Below, in pieces: positions 1 through 7,888 of a DNA stretch of 64,000 nucleotides (its first letter is position 1; each line of letters opens with the position of its first letter). Location: positions 1 to 64,000 of the forward strand of contig NZ_SMLB01000020.1 of the NCBI RefSeq assembly GCF_004349105.1. The letters run 5' to 3'. The notes beneath the pieces are model-generated. The model saw only the letters and a list, made by a program, of their open reading frames with translations, was not told the DNA's origin and searched no databases. Source of the DNA: Jiangella aurantiaca (GTDB lineage Bacteria; Actinomycetota; Actinomycetes; Jiangellales; Jiangellaceae). The translations under genes and the position numbers were made by a program.

Positions 1-16
1 GGGCGGGGGAGGGCCG

Positions 17-727
17 GTGACGGACGAGCTCGAGCCCCAAGGCCGACCGCGAGGTCCCAAGCAACCGCGAGGCCCTCAAGGGAACAGGATCACCGTGCTG
101 CTGGTCGACGACGAGCCGTTGGTGCGGGCCGGGCTGCGAGCCATCATCGACGCCGAGCCCGACCTGCGTGTCGTCGACGAGGCGGCCGACGGCGCCGAGG
201 TAGGACCGCTGGTGAGCCGGTCCCGCCCGGACGTCGTGCTGATGGACGTGCGGATGCCCGCCGTCGACGGCATCCAGGCGACCCGCCTGCTCAGCCGCCG
301 CGACGACCCCCCGCGTATCCTCGTCGTCACCACGTTCGAGAACGACGACTACGTGTACGAGGCGCTGCGGGCCGGTGCGCACGGGTTCCTGCTCAAGCGG
401 GCCCGGCCGGAGCAGATCGTGCAGGCGGTCCGGACGGTGGCCCGCGGCGACTCGCTGCTGTTCCCGGCCGCCATCCGCAGCCTCGCCGCGTCGCACGGCA
501 CGAACGGCAGCGACGCGCTGGCCGGTGCCGGGCTGAGCGAACGCGAGGCCGAGGTGCTGCGGCTGATGGCGGCCGGCCTGTCCAACGCCGAGATCGCCGC
601 CGAACTGGTCGTCGGCGTCGAGACGGTGAAGACGCACGTCGGCAACGTGCTCACCAAGCTCGGCGTCCGCGACCGCACCCAGGCCGTCATCGCCGCCTAC
701 GAGTCCGGCTTCATCAGCCCCCGCTGA
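17..727 (+). CDS. NarL/FixJ-family response regulator
   Basis: DNA-binding response regulator of 236 residues that would receive phosphate from a DesK/NarX-type sensor kinase and control transcription. The receiver domain spans about residues 24-145, with acidic pair D31/D32, phospho-acceptor D77 in LMDVRMP, switch T105 and conserved K127. A LuxR-type HTH follows at about 170-230 (LSEREAEVLRLMAAGLSNAEIA, then VKTHVGNVLTKL). The GTG start at 17 contains a TGA at 18-20 in another frame, so the gene probably overlaps the stop of a sensor kinase lying just outside the window. Odd point: residues 7-22 (Pro/Gly/Arg-rich) are encoded by a 50-bp dispersed repeat. A GTG at 95 is an alternative start but would cut into the first beta strand of the receiver. 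Confidence 0.9.
   Translation: MTDELEPQGRPRGPKQPRGPQGNRITVLLVDDEPLVRAGLRAIIDAEPDLRVVDEAADGAEVGPLVSRSRPDVVLMDVRMPAVDGIQATRLLSRRDDPPRILVVTTFENDDYVYEALRAGAHGFLLKRARPEQIVQAVRTVARGDSLLFPAAIRSLAASHGTNGSDALAGAGLSEREAEVLRLMAAGLSNAEIAAELVVGVETVKTHVGNVLTKLGVRDRTQAVIAAYESGFISPR
35..84 (+). repeat. 50-bp dispersed repeat, copy 1 (in coding sequence)
   Basis: This segment matches 59501-59550 at 44 of 50 positions, with a 22-base identical core. It contains GACC-GCGA-GGTC and CC-GCGA-GG, small hairpins capped by a GNRA-type tetraloop, in the manner of a REP element. Here it is translated in frame as the Pro/Gly/Arg-rich N-terminus of the response regulator; the second copy is intergenic. Confidence 0.7.
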
Positions 728-838
728 CCCTTCCTCCCACACCCAAGTTGATCTTGGAGTAACCGGGGTATTCATCGGACATATCACCCAGCAACTCCAC
801 GGTTACTCCAAGATCAACTTTGGCGGGTGAGGGAAGGG
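728..838. repeat. Dispersed stem-loop element, family 1 copy 1
   Basis: Starts directly after the stop codon at 727. Perfect 21-bp inverted arms (745-765 and 800-820) begin AAGTTGATCTTGGAG on the left. Imperfect pairing extends outward to CCCTTCC at 728 and GGAAGGG at 838. The 34-nt loop carries ATCGGACATATCACCC (774-789). Arm start and loop core recur at 44592-44663, so this is a repeat family and not a one-off terminator, although a hairpin this strong after a stop codon could also terminate transcription. Confidence 0.8.
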
Positions 839-914
839 CGGTCCCTCGGGTGGGGGATACGGTTCACCGGATGGCGGGAGGCCCGGACCGCCGTCCGCGG
901 GCGATCGTCGACGT

Positions 915-2015
915 ATGAACCAGACGACGATGACGGCGCCGGCTCCGGCGATCCCGGTCCGCCGTGGTGTGCTGCGGCGCTGGCCGGAGTGGGCGCCGTG
1001 GGCTGCGACCCTGTGGGCGCTCGGCTACGGGCTGACGGCGCTGGGCTGGACGCTCACCGGCGTCGGCTACCCGATCGATCCAGCGGATCCCAACAGCGCG
1101 ATGGCCCTGCTCGGCGACGTGCCGGCCGACGTCGGCGCGCCGTTGTTCGCCGCGGTCGCGCTGGCCGCCGCCGGCACTGGCGCCGTCATGGCACGTGACC
1201 GGCGCGGCGCCCGGGCGCCGCGTTGGTGGCGGCGGTTCGCGGTGGGGTTCGGCGGGACGCTGGCGGCGGTCCTGCTGGTGGTGGTGCCGACCACCCGGCT
1301 GCTGGCGTTGGTGGGCTACCTGCCGGTGATCGTCTTCCGCGCACCCTTCGATGCGGAGATCCGGGCCGATGTCGCCGCGGCGCTGGGCGTCGACCACGTG
1401 CACCAGGTGGTCGCGCTCGTCGGTGGGTTCCTCTGGGCGGCCGCGACCGTCGCCTATGCGCGGCGGACCGCGGGGAGCTGCGCCCGGTGTGGCCGGTCGG
1501 ACCGGACGTCACGGGTGGCGACGGTGCGGCGCTGGGGCCGGGTCGCCGTGTACGTCGCGGCCGCGATCCCGGCGCTCTACGCGGCGACGCGGTGGGTGTG
1601 GGTCGCCGGCGTGCCGATGGGCATGGATGAGCAGCAGTACGCCGAGGCCCGGGCCGGCGGCTCGCTCTGGGCCGGCGCCTGGCTGGCCTCGTTCGCGCTG
1701 GTCGGGACGGTGCTGACGCTCGGCCTGGTGCAGGGCTGGGGTGAGGTGTTCCCCCGCTGGGTGCCGGTGCTGCGCGGCCGGCGGGTTCCCGTCGGGCTGG
1801 CCGTCGCCCCGGCGTCGGTGGTGGCGGTGCTCGCGACGTCGGGCGGGCTGGGGCTGATCAAGGTCGGCCTCGCCGAGGACCTGATCATCTCGGCGGAGTG
1901 GGCCGCCGTCGGGCCGGCGCTGCTGTGGCCGCTGTGGGGGGTCACGCTGGGCTGGGGGACGCTCGCGTACTGGCTGCGCCGCCGCGGCCGGTGCGCCGAC
2001 TGCGGCGCCCGCTGA
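915..2015 (+). CDS. Polytopic membrane protein of unknown function
   Basis: I do not recognise a named family. The 366-residue product has about eight hydrophobic segments, the first at residues 25-47 (WAPWAATLWALGYGLTALGW) and the last near 325-350. Two CxxC pairs lie in soluble parts: CARCGRS near residue 192 in the middle loop and CADCGAR at the extreme C-terminus; they could bind metal or form disulfides. It is co-oriented with the response regulator upstream but separated by a long stem-loop, so it probably has its own promoter in 839-914. An ATG at 930 is a possible alternative start. A role as target of the adjacent two-component system is inference from position only. Confidence 0.75.
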   Translation: MNQTTMTAPAPAIPVRRGVLRRWPEWAPWAATLWALGYGLTALGWTLTGVGYPIDPADPNSAMALLGDVPADVGAPLFAAVALAAAGTGAVMARDRRGARAPRWWRRFAVGFGGTLAAVLLVVVPTTRLLALVGYLPVIVFRAPFDAEIRADVAAALGVDHVHQVVALVGGFLWAAATVAYARRTAGSCARCGRSDRTSRVATVRRWGRVAVYVAAAIPALYAATRWVWVAGVPMGMDEQQYAEARAGGSLWAGAWLASFALVGTVLTLGLVQGWGEVFPRWVPVLRGRRVPVGLAVAPASVVAVLATSGGLGLIKVGLAEDLIISAEWAAVGPALLWPLWGVTLGWGTLAYWLRRRGRCADCGAR

Positions 2016-2033
2016 CCGGCCTACGATCGTGGC

Positions 2034-2339
2034 ATGCTCATCGCCTTCTCCGTCGCACCGTCCGGCACCGGCGAGTCCGTGTCCGAAGCGGTCGCCGACG
2101 CCGTCGCCGTCGTCCGCGAGTCCGGGCTGCCGAACAGCACCGACTCGATGTTCACCACCATCGAGGGCGAGTGGGACGAGTGCATGGACGTCGTCAAACG
2201 CGCCTGCGAGGCGGTCGGCCGGCACGGCAACCGGGTCAGCCTGGTGCTCAAGGCCGACATCCGGCCCGGCCACACCGGTGAGATGACCGGCAAGGTCGAG
2301 CGCCTGGAGGCCGCGCTGGCCCGCAAGCACGAGCAGTAG
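2034..2339 (+). CDS. MTH1187/YkoF-like thiamine-binding protein (DUF77)
   Basis: Small 101-residue protein of the DUF77/PF01910 family (MTH1187, YqgV), a ferredoxin-like alpha/beta fold that binds hydroxymethylpyrimidine- or thiamine-like ligands. Family marks are the start LIAFSVAPSGTGESVSEAVA, the central STDSMFTTIEGEWDECMDVV and the strand RVSLVLKADIRPGHTGEM. The usual family length is about 100 residues, so it is complete. It begins 18 bases after the membrane-protein gene and may be translated from the same message. It converges on the ABC1-kinase gene with only four bases between the two stops. Confidence 0.88.
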   Translation: MLIAFSVAPSGTGESVSEAVADAVAVVRESGLPNSTDSMFTTIEGEWDECMDVVKRACEAVGRHGNRVSLVLKADIRPGHTGEMTGKVERLEAALARKHEQ

Positions 2340-2343
2340 CCGC

Positions 2344-4326
2344 TCAGCCGCGACGGAAGATCTGCGCCAGCACCCGCAGCGCGAGGATCGCGCTGATCAC
2401 CAGCATGTTGTAGCCGATCAGCTCGTACAGGCCGACGGAGTCGGTGAGCTGCGGCCCGCCATCGGTGCCGATCAGCAGCACCGCCATGATGCCGGTCGTG
2501 GCGGCCAGGAACGTCAGCAGCACCTCGTGCAGCATCGTGGTGAGCACGGCGCGGTCGCGCTCGTCGGCCAGCAGCCGGACGTTGAGGCCCAGCCGTCCGT
2601 GCTCGGCGGCGCTGGCGATGCGCTCGACGCGGCGCGGCAGCCGGCGCAGGATCGGCAGCAGCGCCGCCAATTCGTCGGCGACCGCCTGCTTGAGGTGCTC
2701 CGGCCCGTACTGCTCCTCGACATAGCCGCTGGCCAGCGCGCGGGCGCCGCCGATCAGGTCGAACCTCGGCGTGAGCCGGGTCAGCGTGCCCTCGGCCGTC
2801 GCGAGCGCCCGGAAGACCGCGGCGATCTCGGGCGGGATGGCCAGGCCGTGGTCGGCGACCACCCGGAACAGGTCGCCGAACATCCGCACGCCGGTGCTGG
2901 GCGCCCCGGACGTGTGCTTGGCCATGAACCGGCCGATGTCGCGCTCCAGCTGCTGCTCGTCGATCTCGTCGGGGCGCGGCACCAGCTCGAGCAGCGCGTC
3001 GCTGACGGCGAGCGGGTCACCGTGGTCGACGCCGACGAGCAGCCGCTGCAGGGCGTCGCGCAGCGCGCCGTCCAACCGGCCGACGGAGCCGAAGTCGAGC
3101 AGGCCGAGCCGGCCGTCGTCGAGCAGGAAGATGTTCCCGCCGTGCGGGTCGGCGTGGAAGATGCCGTCGAGGACGATCTGCCGCAGCAGGCAGTCCAGCA
3201 GCGTCGTCGCCAACGCGTCGCGGTCGAGGTCACGCCGCCGGATGACAGCGTCGGCGCGGTTGAGCGGCGTGCCCTGCAGCCGGTCCATCACGAGCACCCG
3301 CTCGGTGCACAGCGCGAGGTGCGGCTCGGGCAGGACGACGTCGGGCTGCCGGCTCGGCGCCGTCGCCACGGCGGTGATGTTCTCCGCCTCGATGCGGTAG
3401 TCCAGCTCCTCACGGATCGCCTCGGCCAGGCCGGCGGCCAGCGGGCGGACGGCCATGCGGCGGCCCCACCGGGTGCCGGACTCCAGCCGGGCGGCGAGCC
3501 GCGCGGCGATGTCGAGGTCGCGTTCGACCACCGGCCGGATGCCGGGCCGCTGGACCTTGACCACGACCTCGGCGCCGCTGTGCAGGCGGGCGAGGTGCAC
3601 CTGGCCGACGGACGCTGCCGCCAGTGGCTCGCGGTCGAACTCGGCGAAGACGTCCTCGACCGGGGCGTTCAGCTCAGCCACCAGCACGCGTTCGACGTCC
3701 GGCCAGGGCACCGGAGCGGCGTCGTCCTGCAGCCGGGCCAACTCGTCGGCCACCTCGGCCGGCAGCACGTCGCGGCGTGTCGCCAGGATCTGGCCGAGCT
3801 TGACGAACGTGACGCCGCCGGCGTTGAGCGTGTTCGTCAGCGCCCGGCCCAGCTGCGCCCGGCCCGACGGCGCGTCCAGGGCGCGGTCGCGGGTGCCGCG
3901 CAGGTACGACCCGAGGCCGTGCCGCATCGCGATGCCGACGATCTGCCAGTACCGCCGGGCCCGCCGCAGCCGGCCGAGCAACCCACGGCCCCACACCAGC
4001 GCCGGTGGCAGCGACCCCATCGGCACGAACGCCTCGATGATGACGAGCAGCACCATCGACGCGAGGATCGTCAGCACGCCGGCGAGCAGCGCGAACCAGA
4101 ACGCGACCGGGCCGTCGCTCTGGTCGGCGAGCCCGCGCGGCGACAGGGTGAACTGGTCGAGCAGCGCGTACATGATCAGCGGGCCGACGAACAGCGCGAA
4201 CGCACCGGTCAGCAGCAGCCGGAACAGCCCGAGCCGGACGCCGAGCAGCCGCTGGGCGATCAGCCCGAAGACCAGCGCGGTCAGGACCGAGAAGGTCGCG
4301 ACGATCGGGAACGTGAGTATTTCCAT
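2344..4326 (-). CDS. ABC1/UbiB-family atypical protein kinase
   Basis: 660-residue membrane-associated member of the ABC1 (AarF/UbiB/ADCK) family. Two hydrophobic pairs at the N-terminus (about residues 5-60 and 75-108) precede the kinase-like core; two more lie near the C-terminus (about 600-655). Diagnostic motifs are KLGQILATR (the KxGQ element), ASVGQVHLARL, VVKVQRPG, EELDYRIEAEN, FHADPHGGNIF and LLDFGSVGR, covering the ATP-binding and metal-binding residues of the family. Bacterial homologues are tied to quinone or other lipid biosynthesis, but the substrate cannot be read here. Downstream of and co-oriented with the subtilase gene, with a 17-bp palindrome in the gap. Confidence 0.92.
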   Translation of the reverse strand: MEILTFPIVATFSVLTALVFGLIAQRLLGVRLGLFRLLLTGAFALFVGPLIMYALLDQFTLSPRGLADQSDGPVAFWFALLAGVLTILASMVLLVIIEAFVPMGSLPPALVWGRGLLGRLRRARRYWQIVGIAMRHGLGSYLRGTRDRALDAPSGRAQLGRALTNTLNAGGVTFVKLGQILATRRDVLPAEVADELARLQDDAAPVPWPDVERVLVAELNAPVEDVFAEFDREPLAAASVGQVHLARLHSGAEVVVKVQRPGIRPVVERDLDIAARLAARLESGTRWGRRMAVRPLAAGLAEAIREELDYRIEAENITAVATAPSRQPDVVLPEPHLALCTERVLVMDRLQGTPLNRADAVIRRRDLDRDALATTLLDCLLRQIVLDGIFHADPHGGNIFLLDDGRLGLLDFGSVGRLDGALRDALQRLLVGVDHGDPLAVSDALLELVPRPDEIDEQQLERDIGRFMAKHTSGAPSTGVRMFGDLFRVVADHGLAIPPEIAAVFRALATAEGTLTRLTPRFDLIGGARALASGYVEEQYGPEHLKQAVADELAALLPILRRLPRRVERIASAAEHGRLGLNVRLLADERDRAVLTTMLHEVLLTFLAATTGIMAVLLIGTDGGPQLTDSVGLYELIGYNMLVISAILALRVLAQIFRRG

Positions 4327-4354
4327 GGCGGGTCGGGCCCCTCGGGGTTGCGCT

Positions 4355-4371
4355 CACTGTCCGCGACAGTG
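4355..4371. promoter_or_regulatory. Perfect palindrome upstream of the ABC1 kinase gene
   Basis: CACTGTC-CGC-GACAGTG, a perfect 7-bp inverted repeat with a 3-base centre, lies 29 bases before the ATG of the kinase gene. The short centre favours a dimeric-repressor operator (TetR-like spacing); a weak hairpin ending the upstream subtilase transcript is the alternative. No T-run follows. Confidence 0.4.
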
Positions 4372-4406
4372 TCGCAGGCGAATCCCGAGCGGCCTGGCAT
4401 CCGGCC

Positions 4407-7400
4407 TCAGACGACGCCGTAGAGCCGCTGCGTCCACTGGGTCACGCCGACGCCGTTAGCGTCTGTCAGCTCCACCTTGAACGAGACGTGACCGCCGGCG
4501 GCCGGCCGGTTGTCGACCGTCGCGACGACGGTGTCGCCGTCGAGTGCCGCGGGCACCTCCGTCCACGTCTGGCCGTCGTCGTAGGAGACCCAGGCGGCTA
4601 CCGCGGTGAGCGCGCCCCGCGCGTACGACGGTGTCGCCTCGACGCCGACCTCGACGCGGTAGCCGTTCACCGCCGCCGCCCGGTTCTGGGCATCGACGTC
4701 GAGGTCGTAGGCGGGGAACAGCAGCGGCAGCGCGCCGCCGTCCTCCCGCGCCGACGACGTGAACCGCCAGCTGGTCTGCGTGAACAGCGGTGAGGTCCAG
4801 GTCGAGAAGCTGCGGTCGAACCGGACGAGGTCGTAGACCAGCTCGAACTCGGTCTCGGCGGCCGGCACGTCCCACTGGCCCTGGCCGTAGAACCCCCACC
4901 GGCCCAGCGACTGGCCGTCGGCGAACAGCTCGGTGCTGCCGAGGTCGTTCAGGCCGTTCCACGCGTAGTGGCCGGGCTGGCTGTCGGCCCACGCCGGGAG
5001 GTTCGCCCAGATGACGTTCCCGGCCCGGCCGGTCGGGTCGTACCGGCCATGGGCACCGCCCGGGATTGCGGGCCGCAGGCCGGCGCCGTACCAGGTCTCC
5101 GCGGTGCGGCTGCCCGGCTCCAGCGGCCGGGTCGCCGACGACATCGGCGTGCCCCAGTACCACTGCGTGCCGTCGGGGTGCACCACGGTCTGCCGCACCG
5201 GCACGTCGGCGGTCACGTACGCCGTCCGGGTACCGGGCGCCGGGAACTGCACGACGTCGCCGAGCGGGACGTAGGCCTCGCGCTGGGTGCTGTATGCGTC
5301 GACGTACTGCGTGTACCGGTCGGGTGCGCCAGGTGTGTGGTAGGTCGAGTCGATGCGGGCCAGCCGGTCTCGCTGGACGCGGTGGTTGACGTCGCGCGTC
5401 GTGATCGTGCCCCTGTGCGGGTAGACCAGGTGGTAGTCGGCCGGCTCGGCCGCGCCGTCCGGCGTCGTGTAGAGCCACGACTCCGTGACGTCGAAGTCGC
5501 CTCGGCTCACGTCCGACATGCGGCCCAGGTACAGCGTCCGCAGGTCGTCGCGGAAGTACCTGGTGTTGGAGAGGATCCAATTGTCGACGATGCGCGCGTA
5601 CGACACGCTGCCGCTGTGCAGCCGCAGCGGCTCGTCGGTGCGGACCCGCACCGGCAGCGCGCGGCGGGCGTCGAGCGTGACGGTCCGGTTGCGGATCAGC
5701 TCGAGCTCCGGTTCGGCCAGGAACGCCGCCTCGGTGACCTGGAACGTCTCCGGGTCGGTGGTGGCGACGGTCGCGGCGATGGAGTACGTCCCGGCGCGCA
5801 GCCGCAGCGTGACGTCGGTGCCCTCGAGGCCGATCCGCTGCGCCGCGATGCTGTCCAGGTCGAACACGTCCAGCGTGCTGAGGCCGCTGGCCGGCATGCC
5901 GTCGCGGCCGAGCACACGGAACGTGACGTCGACATGCTGCGGCTCGACGTAGGCACCGATCGGGGTGACGACGGTCGCGTCGCCGGCCCGCGCGACCAGC
6001 CGGAGGCTGACGGCGCCGTAGTGCCCGTAGTCGAGATCGGACGGGTCGAACGTGACGGGGAGTGCGGCGGTGCCGCCGGCCGGGACGGTCAGCTCGGTGG
6101 CGCCGAGGACGGTCGCCGCCGCCGGCAGCTCGGCGCCGTTCTCGCCGCGGGCGTCCAGCGCGAACGTCAGCGTCACGTCGGCGGTGCCGGTGTTCGTGTA
6201 GACGACGCCGGTGGTGACGGCCTCGGACGGGTCGTGCGGCCAGGCCAGCGTGCCGAGGTCGACGGTGCCCGGCCCGCTCAGGTGGGCGGCCGCGGCCGTG
6301 GCGACGTCGAGGATGCCGGCGCCCTGCTCGTAGACGTCGACGTCGCTGCCGGCGCGCACCGTGCTCTGCAGTGCGGCCTTCACCTGCTCGCCGGTCCAGT
6401 CCGGGTGCGCCTGCCGGACCACGGCGGCCGCGCCGGCTACGTGTGGCGTGGCCATCGATGTGCCGCTGAGGTCCGTGTACGCGGCGTCGCCGCGGCCGCC
6501 GGCGCGGGCGGCGGTGATGCCCACGCCCGGCGCGGCGATGTCCGGCTTGACGGCGTGCGTCACCGGCACCGGGCCACGGCCGGAGAAGCTCGCCGTCGCG
6601 TCGGTGAGATCGACGGCGGCGACGGTGAGCGCGCTGGCGGCGCAGCCGGGGCTGGTGACGGTCTCGGCCGGCCCGCCGAGGTTGCCGGCCGCGATGACGA
6701 ACAGCGTGTCCGACGCCGCCGACAGCGCGTCGACCGCCTGCGCCATCGGGTCGTCGCAGGCGCCCAGCTCGGTGTTGCCCAGGCTCATGTTGACGACGTC
6801 GGCGCCCTGGGCCACGGCCCACTCCATCCCGGCGATGATCCACGACAGCTCGCCGAAGCCGTCGTCGCCGAGCACCTTGCCGACCAGGAGGTCCGCGCCC
6901 GGCGCGACGCCCCGGTGGCTGCCGCCGGACGCGGCGCCGGAACCGAGCACCGTCGACGCGACGTGGGTGCCGTGGCCGTCGTGGTCGGTGACGTCGGGGC
7001 TGGTGGTGAAGTTCTCGGCGGCGACGACGGCTTCAGCGAGGTCCGGGTGCTCCGCGTCGATGCCGGTGTCGAGGACGGCGACCGTGCTGCCGGTGCCGTC
7101 GAGCCCGGCCGCCCAGGCCTCCGGCGCGCCGACGTACGGGACACTCTCGTCCAGCACCGGCGCGACCCTCGCGTCCAGCCAGATCTTCTCGACCTGCCGG
7201 CCGAACGTCGTCCTCTGCGGCACGACGGCGTTCCAGACGGCCTCGGTGGCGGCCTTGGCCGCATCGATCGCGTCGGCGCCGATCGACGGCAGGCTGGTGG
7301 TCCGTTCGGTGCCAGTGGGGAGGGCGGCGCCGCGGGAGGCTGCGTCGCCGCCGGCATAGGTGACGATCAGCGGGATGCTGCTGGTGGAGGCGTCGTCCAA

Positions 7401-7760
7401 GCCCTGTTCGACCAGCCCGGTGACGTTGAAGAGCTGGCGGTCGACGCGGTTCTCGGCCAGCGCCTGCTCGGCCGACGCCGGGATGACGTAGACGCCGTCG
7501 CCCTCCGTGCGCACGTCGTAGCCGCCGGGGTCGTCGGACTGCACCCGCACGGCCGGCGTCCCGCCTCGTCCGTACGTCAGCACGGCGACGTCGCCGGTGA
7601 TCAGCGTGACGGTGCGGACGCCGCCGGCCTCGACGCCGTCGGGGATCTGCGGCAACGGCGTCACCGGCAGGTCGTCCGCGGGCGCGGCGGTCTGGCTGGT
7701 GAGGGGGAGCGCGGCCAGCGCGAACGTCAGCGCGGCGGCGATGCGGCGGAGGGGAGGCAC
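4407..7760 (-). CDS. Secreted S8-family subtilisin-like serine protease
   Basis: Large extracellular subtilase of about 1117 residues. From the GTG at 7760 the N-terminus is a signal peptide (LRRIAAALTFALAALPLTSQ). A propeptide-like region follows to about residue 200. The catalytic triad is D231 (VLDTGID), H263 (GHGTHVAS) and S435 (SGTSMATPHVAG), with oxyanion-hole Asn in IAAGN. The ~600-residue C-terminal extension is beta-rich and ends in YDDGQTWTEVPAALDGD, typical of cell-exported subtilases of actinomycetes. An ATG at 7826 in the same frame would put 22 unlikely residues before the signal peptide. The regulator gene read divergently, with the palindrome at 7829-7844 between them, suggests local control. 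Confidence 0.93.
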   Translation of the reverse strand: MPPLRRIAAALTFALAALPLTSQTAAPADDLPVTPLPQIPDGVEAGGVRTVTLITGDVAVLTYGRGGTPAVRVQSDDPGGYDVRTEGDGVYVIPASAEQALAENRVDRQLFNVTGLVEQGLDDASTSSIPLIVTYAGGDAASRGAALPTGTERTTSLPSIGADAIDAAKAATEAVWNAVVPQRTTFGRQVEKIWLDARVAPVLDESVPYVGAPEAWAAGLDGTGSTVAVLDTGIDAEHPDLAEAVVAAENFTTSPDVTDHDGHGTHVASTVLGSGAASGGSHRGVAPGADLLVGKVLGDDGFGELSWIIAGMEWAVAQGADVVNMSLGNTELGACDDPMAQAVDALSAASDTLFVIAAGNLGGPAETVTSPGCAASALTVAAVDLTDATASFSGRGPVPVTHAVKPDIAAPGVGITAARAGGRGDAAYTDLSGTSMATPHVAGAAAVVRQAHPDWTGEQVKAALQSTVRAGSDVDVYEQGAGILDVATAAAAHLSGPGTVDLGTLAWPHDPSEAVTTGVVYTNTGTADVTLTFALDARGENGAELPAAATVLGATELTVPAGGTAALPVTFDPSDLDYGHYGAVSLRLVARAGDATVVTPIGAYVEPQHVDVTFRVLGRDGMPASGLSTLDVFDLDSIAAQRIGLEGTDVTLRLRAGTYSIAATVATTDPETFQVTEAAFLAEPELELIRNRTVTLDARRALPVRVRTDEPLRLHSGSVSYARIVDNWILSNTRYFRDDLRTLYLGRMSDVSRGDFDVTESWLYTTPDGAAEPADYHLVYPHRGTITTRDVNHRVQRDRLARIDSTYHTPGAPDRYTQYVDAYSTQREAYVPLGDVVQFPAPGTRTAYVTADVPVRQTVVHPDGTQWYWGTPMSSATRPLEPGSRTAETWYGAGLRPAIPGGAHGRYDPTGRAGNVIWANLPAWADSQPGHYAWNGLNDLGSTELFADGQSLGRWGFYGQGQWDVPAAETEFELVYDLVRFDRSFSTWTSPLFTQTSWRFTSSAREDGGALPLLFPAYDLDVDAQNRAAAVNGYRVEVGVEATPSYARGALTAVAAWVSYDDGQTWTEVPAALDGDTVVATVDNRPAAGGHVSFKVELTDANGVGVTQWTQRLYGVV

Positions 7761-7828
7761 GGTACGGCCCCGCTTTCGTGAGGAGACAGACCATTCGTAA
7801 ATCTGCCACGATCCGGGACAATGCAATG

Positions 7829-7844
7829 TGACGCGAATGCGTCA
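7829..7844. promoter_or_regulatory. Candidate operator between subtilase and its regulator
   Basis: TGACGC-GAAT-GCGTCA is a perfect 6-bp inverted repeat with a 4-base centre in the divergent intergenic region, 45 bases before the regulator start and 69 bases before the subtilase start. Its position fits a site through which the adjacent helix-turn-helix protein acts on one or both genes. Confidence 0.5.
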
Positions 7845-7888
7845 TGGCCGGTATCCGCCAGCGACGACACGCGGGCAGAGGAGGCATC

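Noticed and set aside
2527-4422. 631-codon frame antisense to the ABC1 kinase gene
   Set aside because: Composition is typical of a reverse-frame artefact (rich in Arg, Gln, Gly, Val), with no domain, while the minus strand encodes an unmistakable ABC1 kinase.
4968-7781. 937-codon frame antisense to the subtilase
   Set aside because: The opposite strand carries the full catalytic triad and signal peptide; this frame has no recognisable features.
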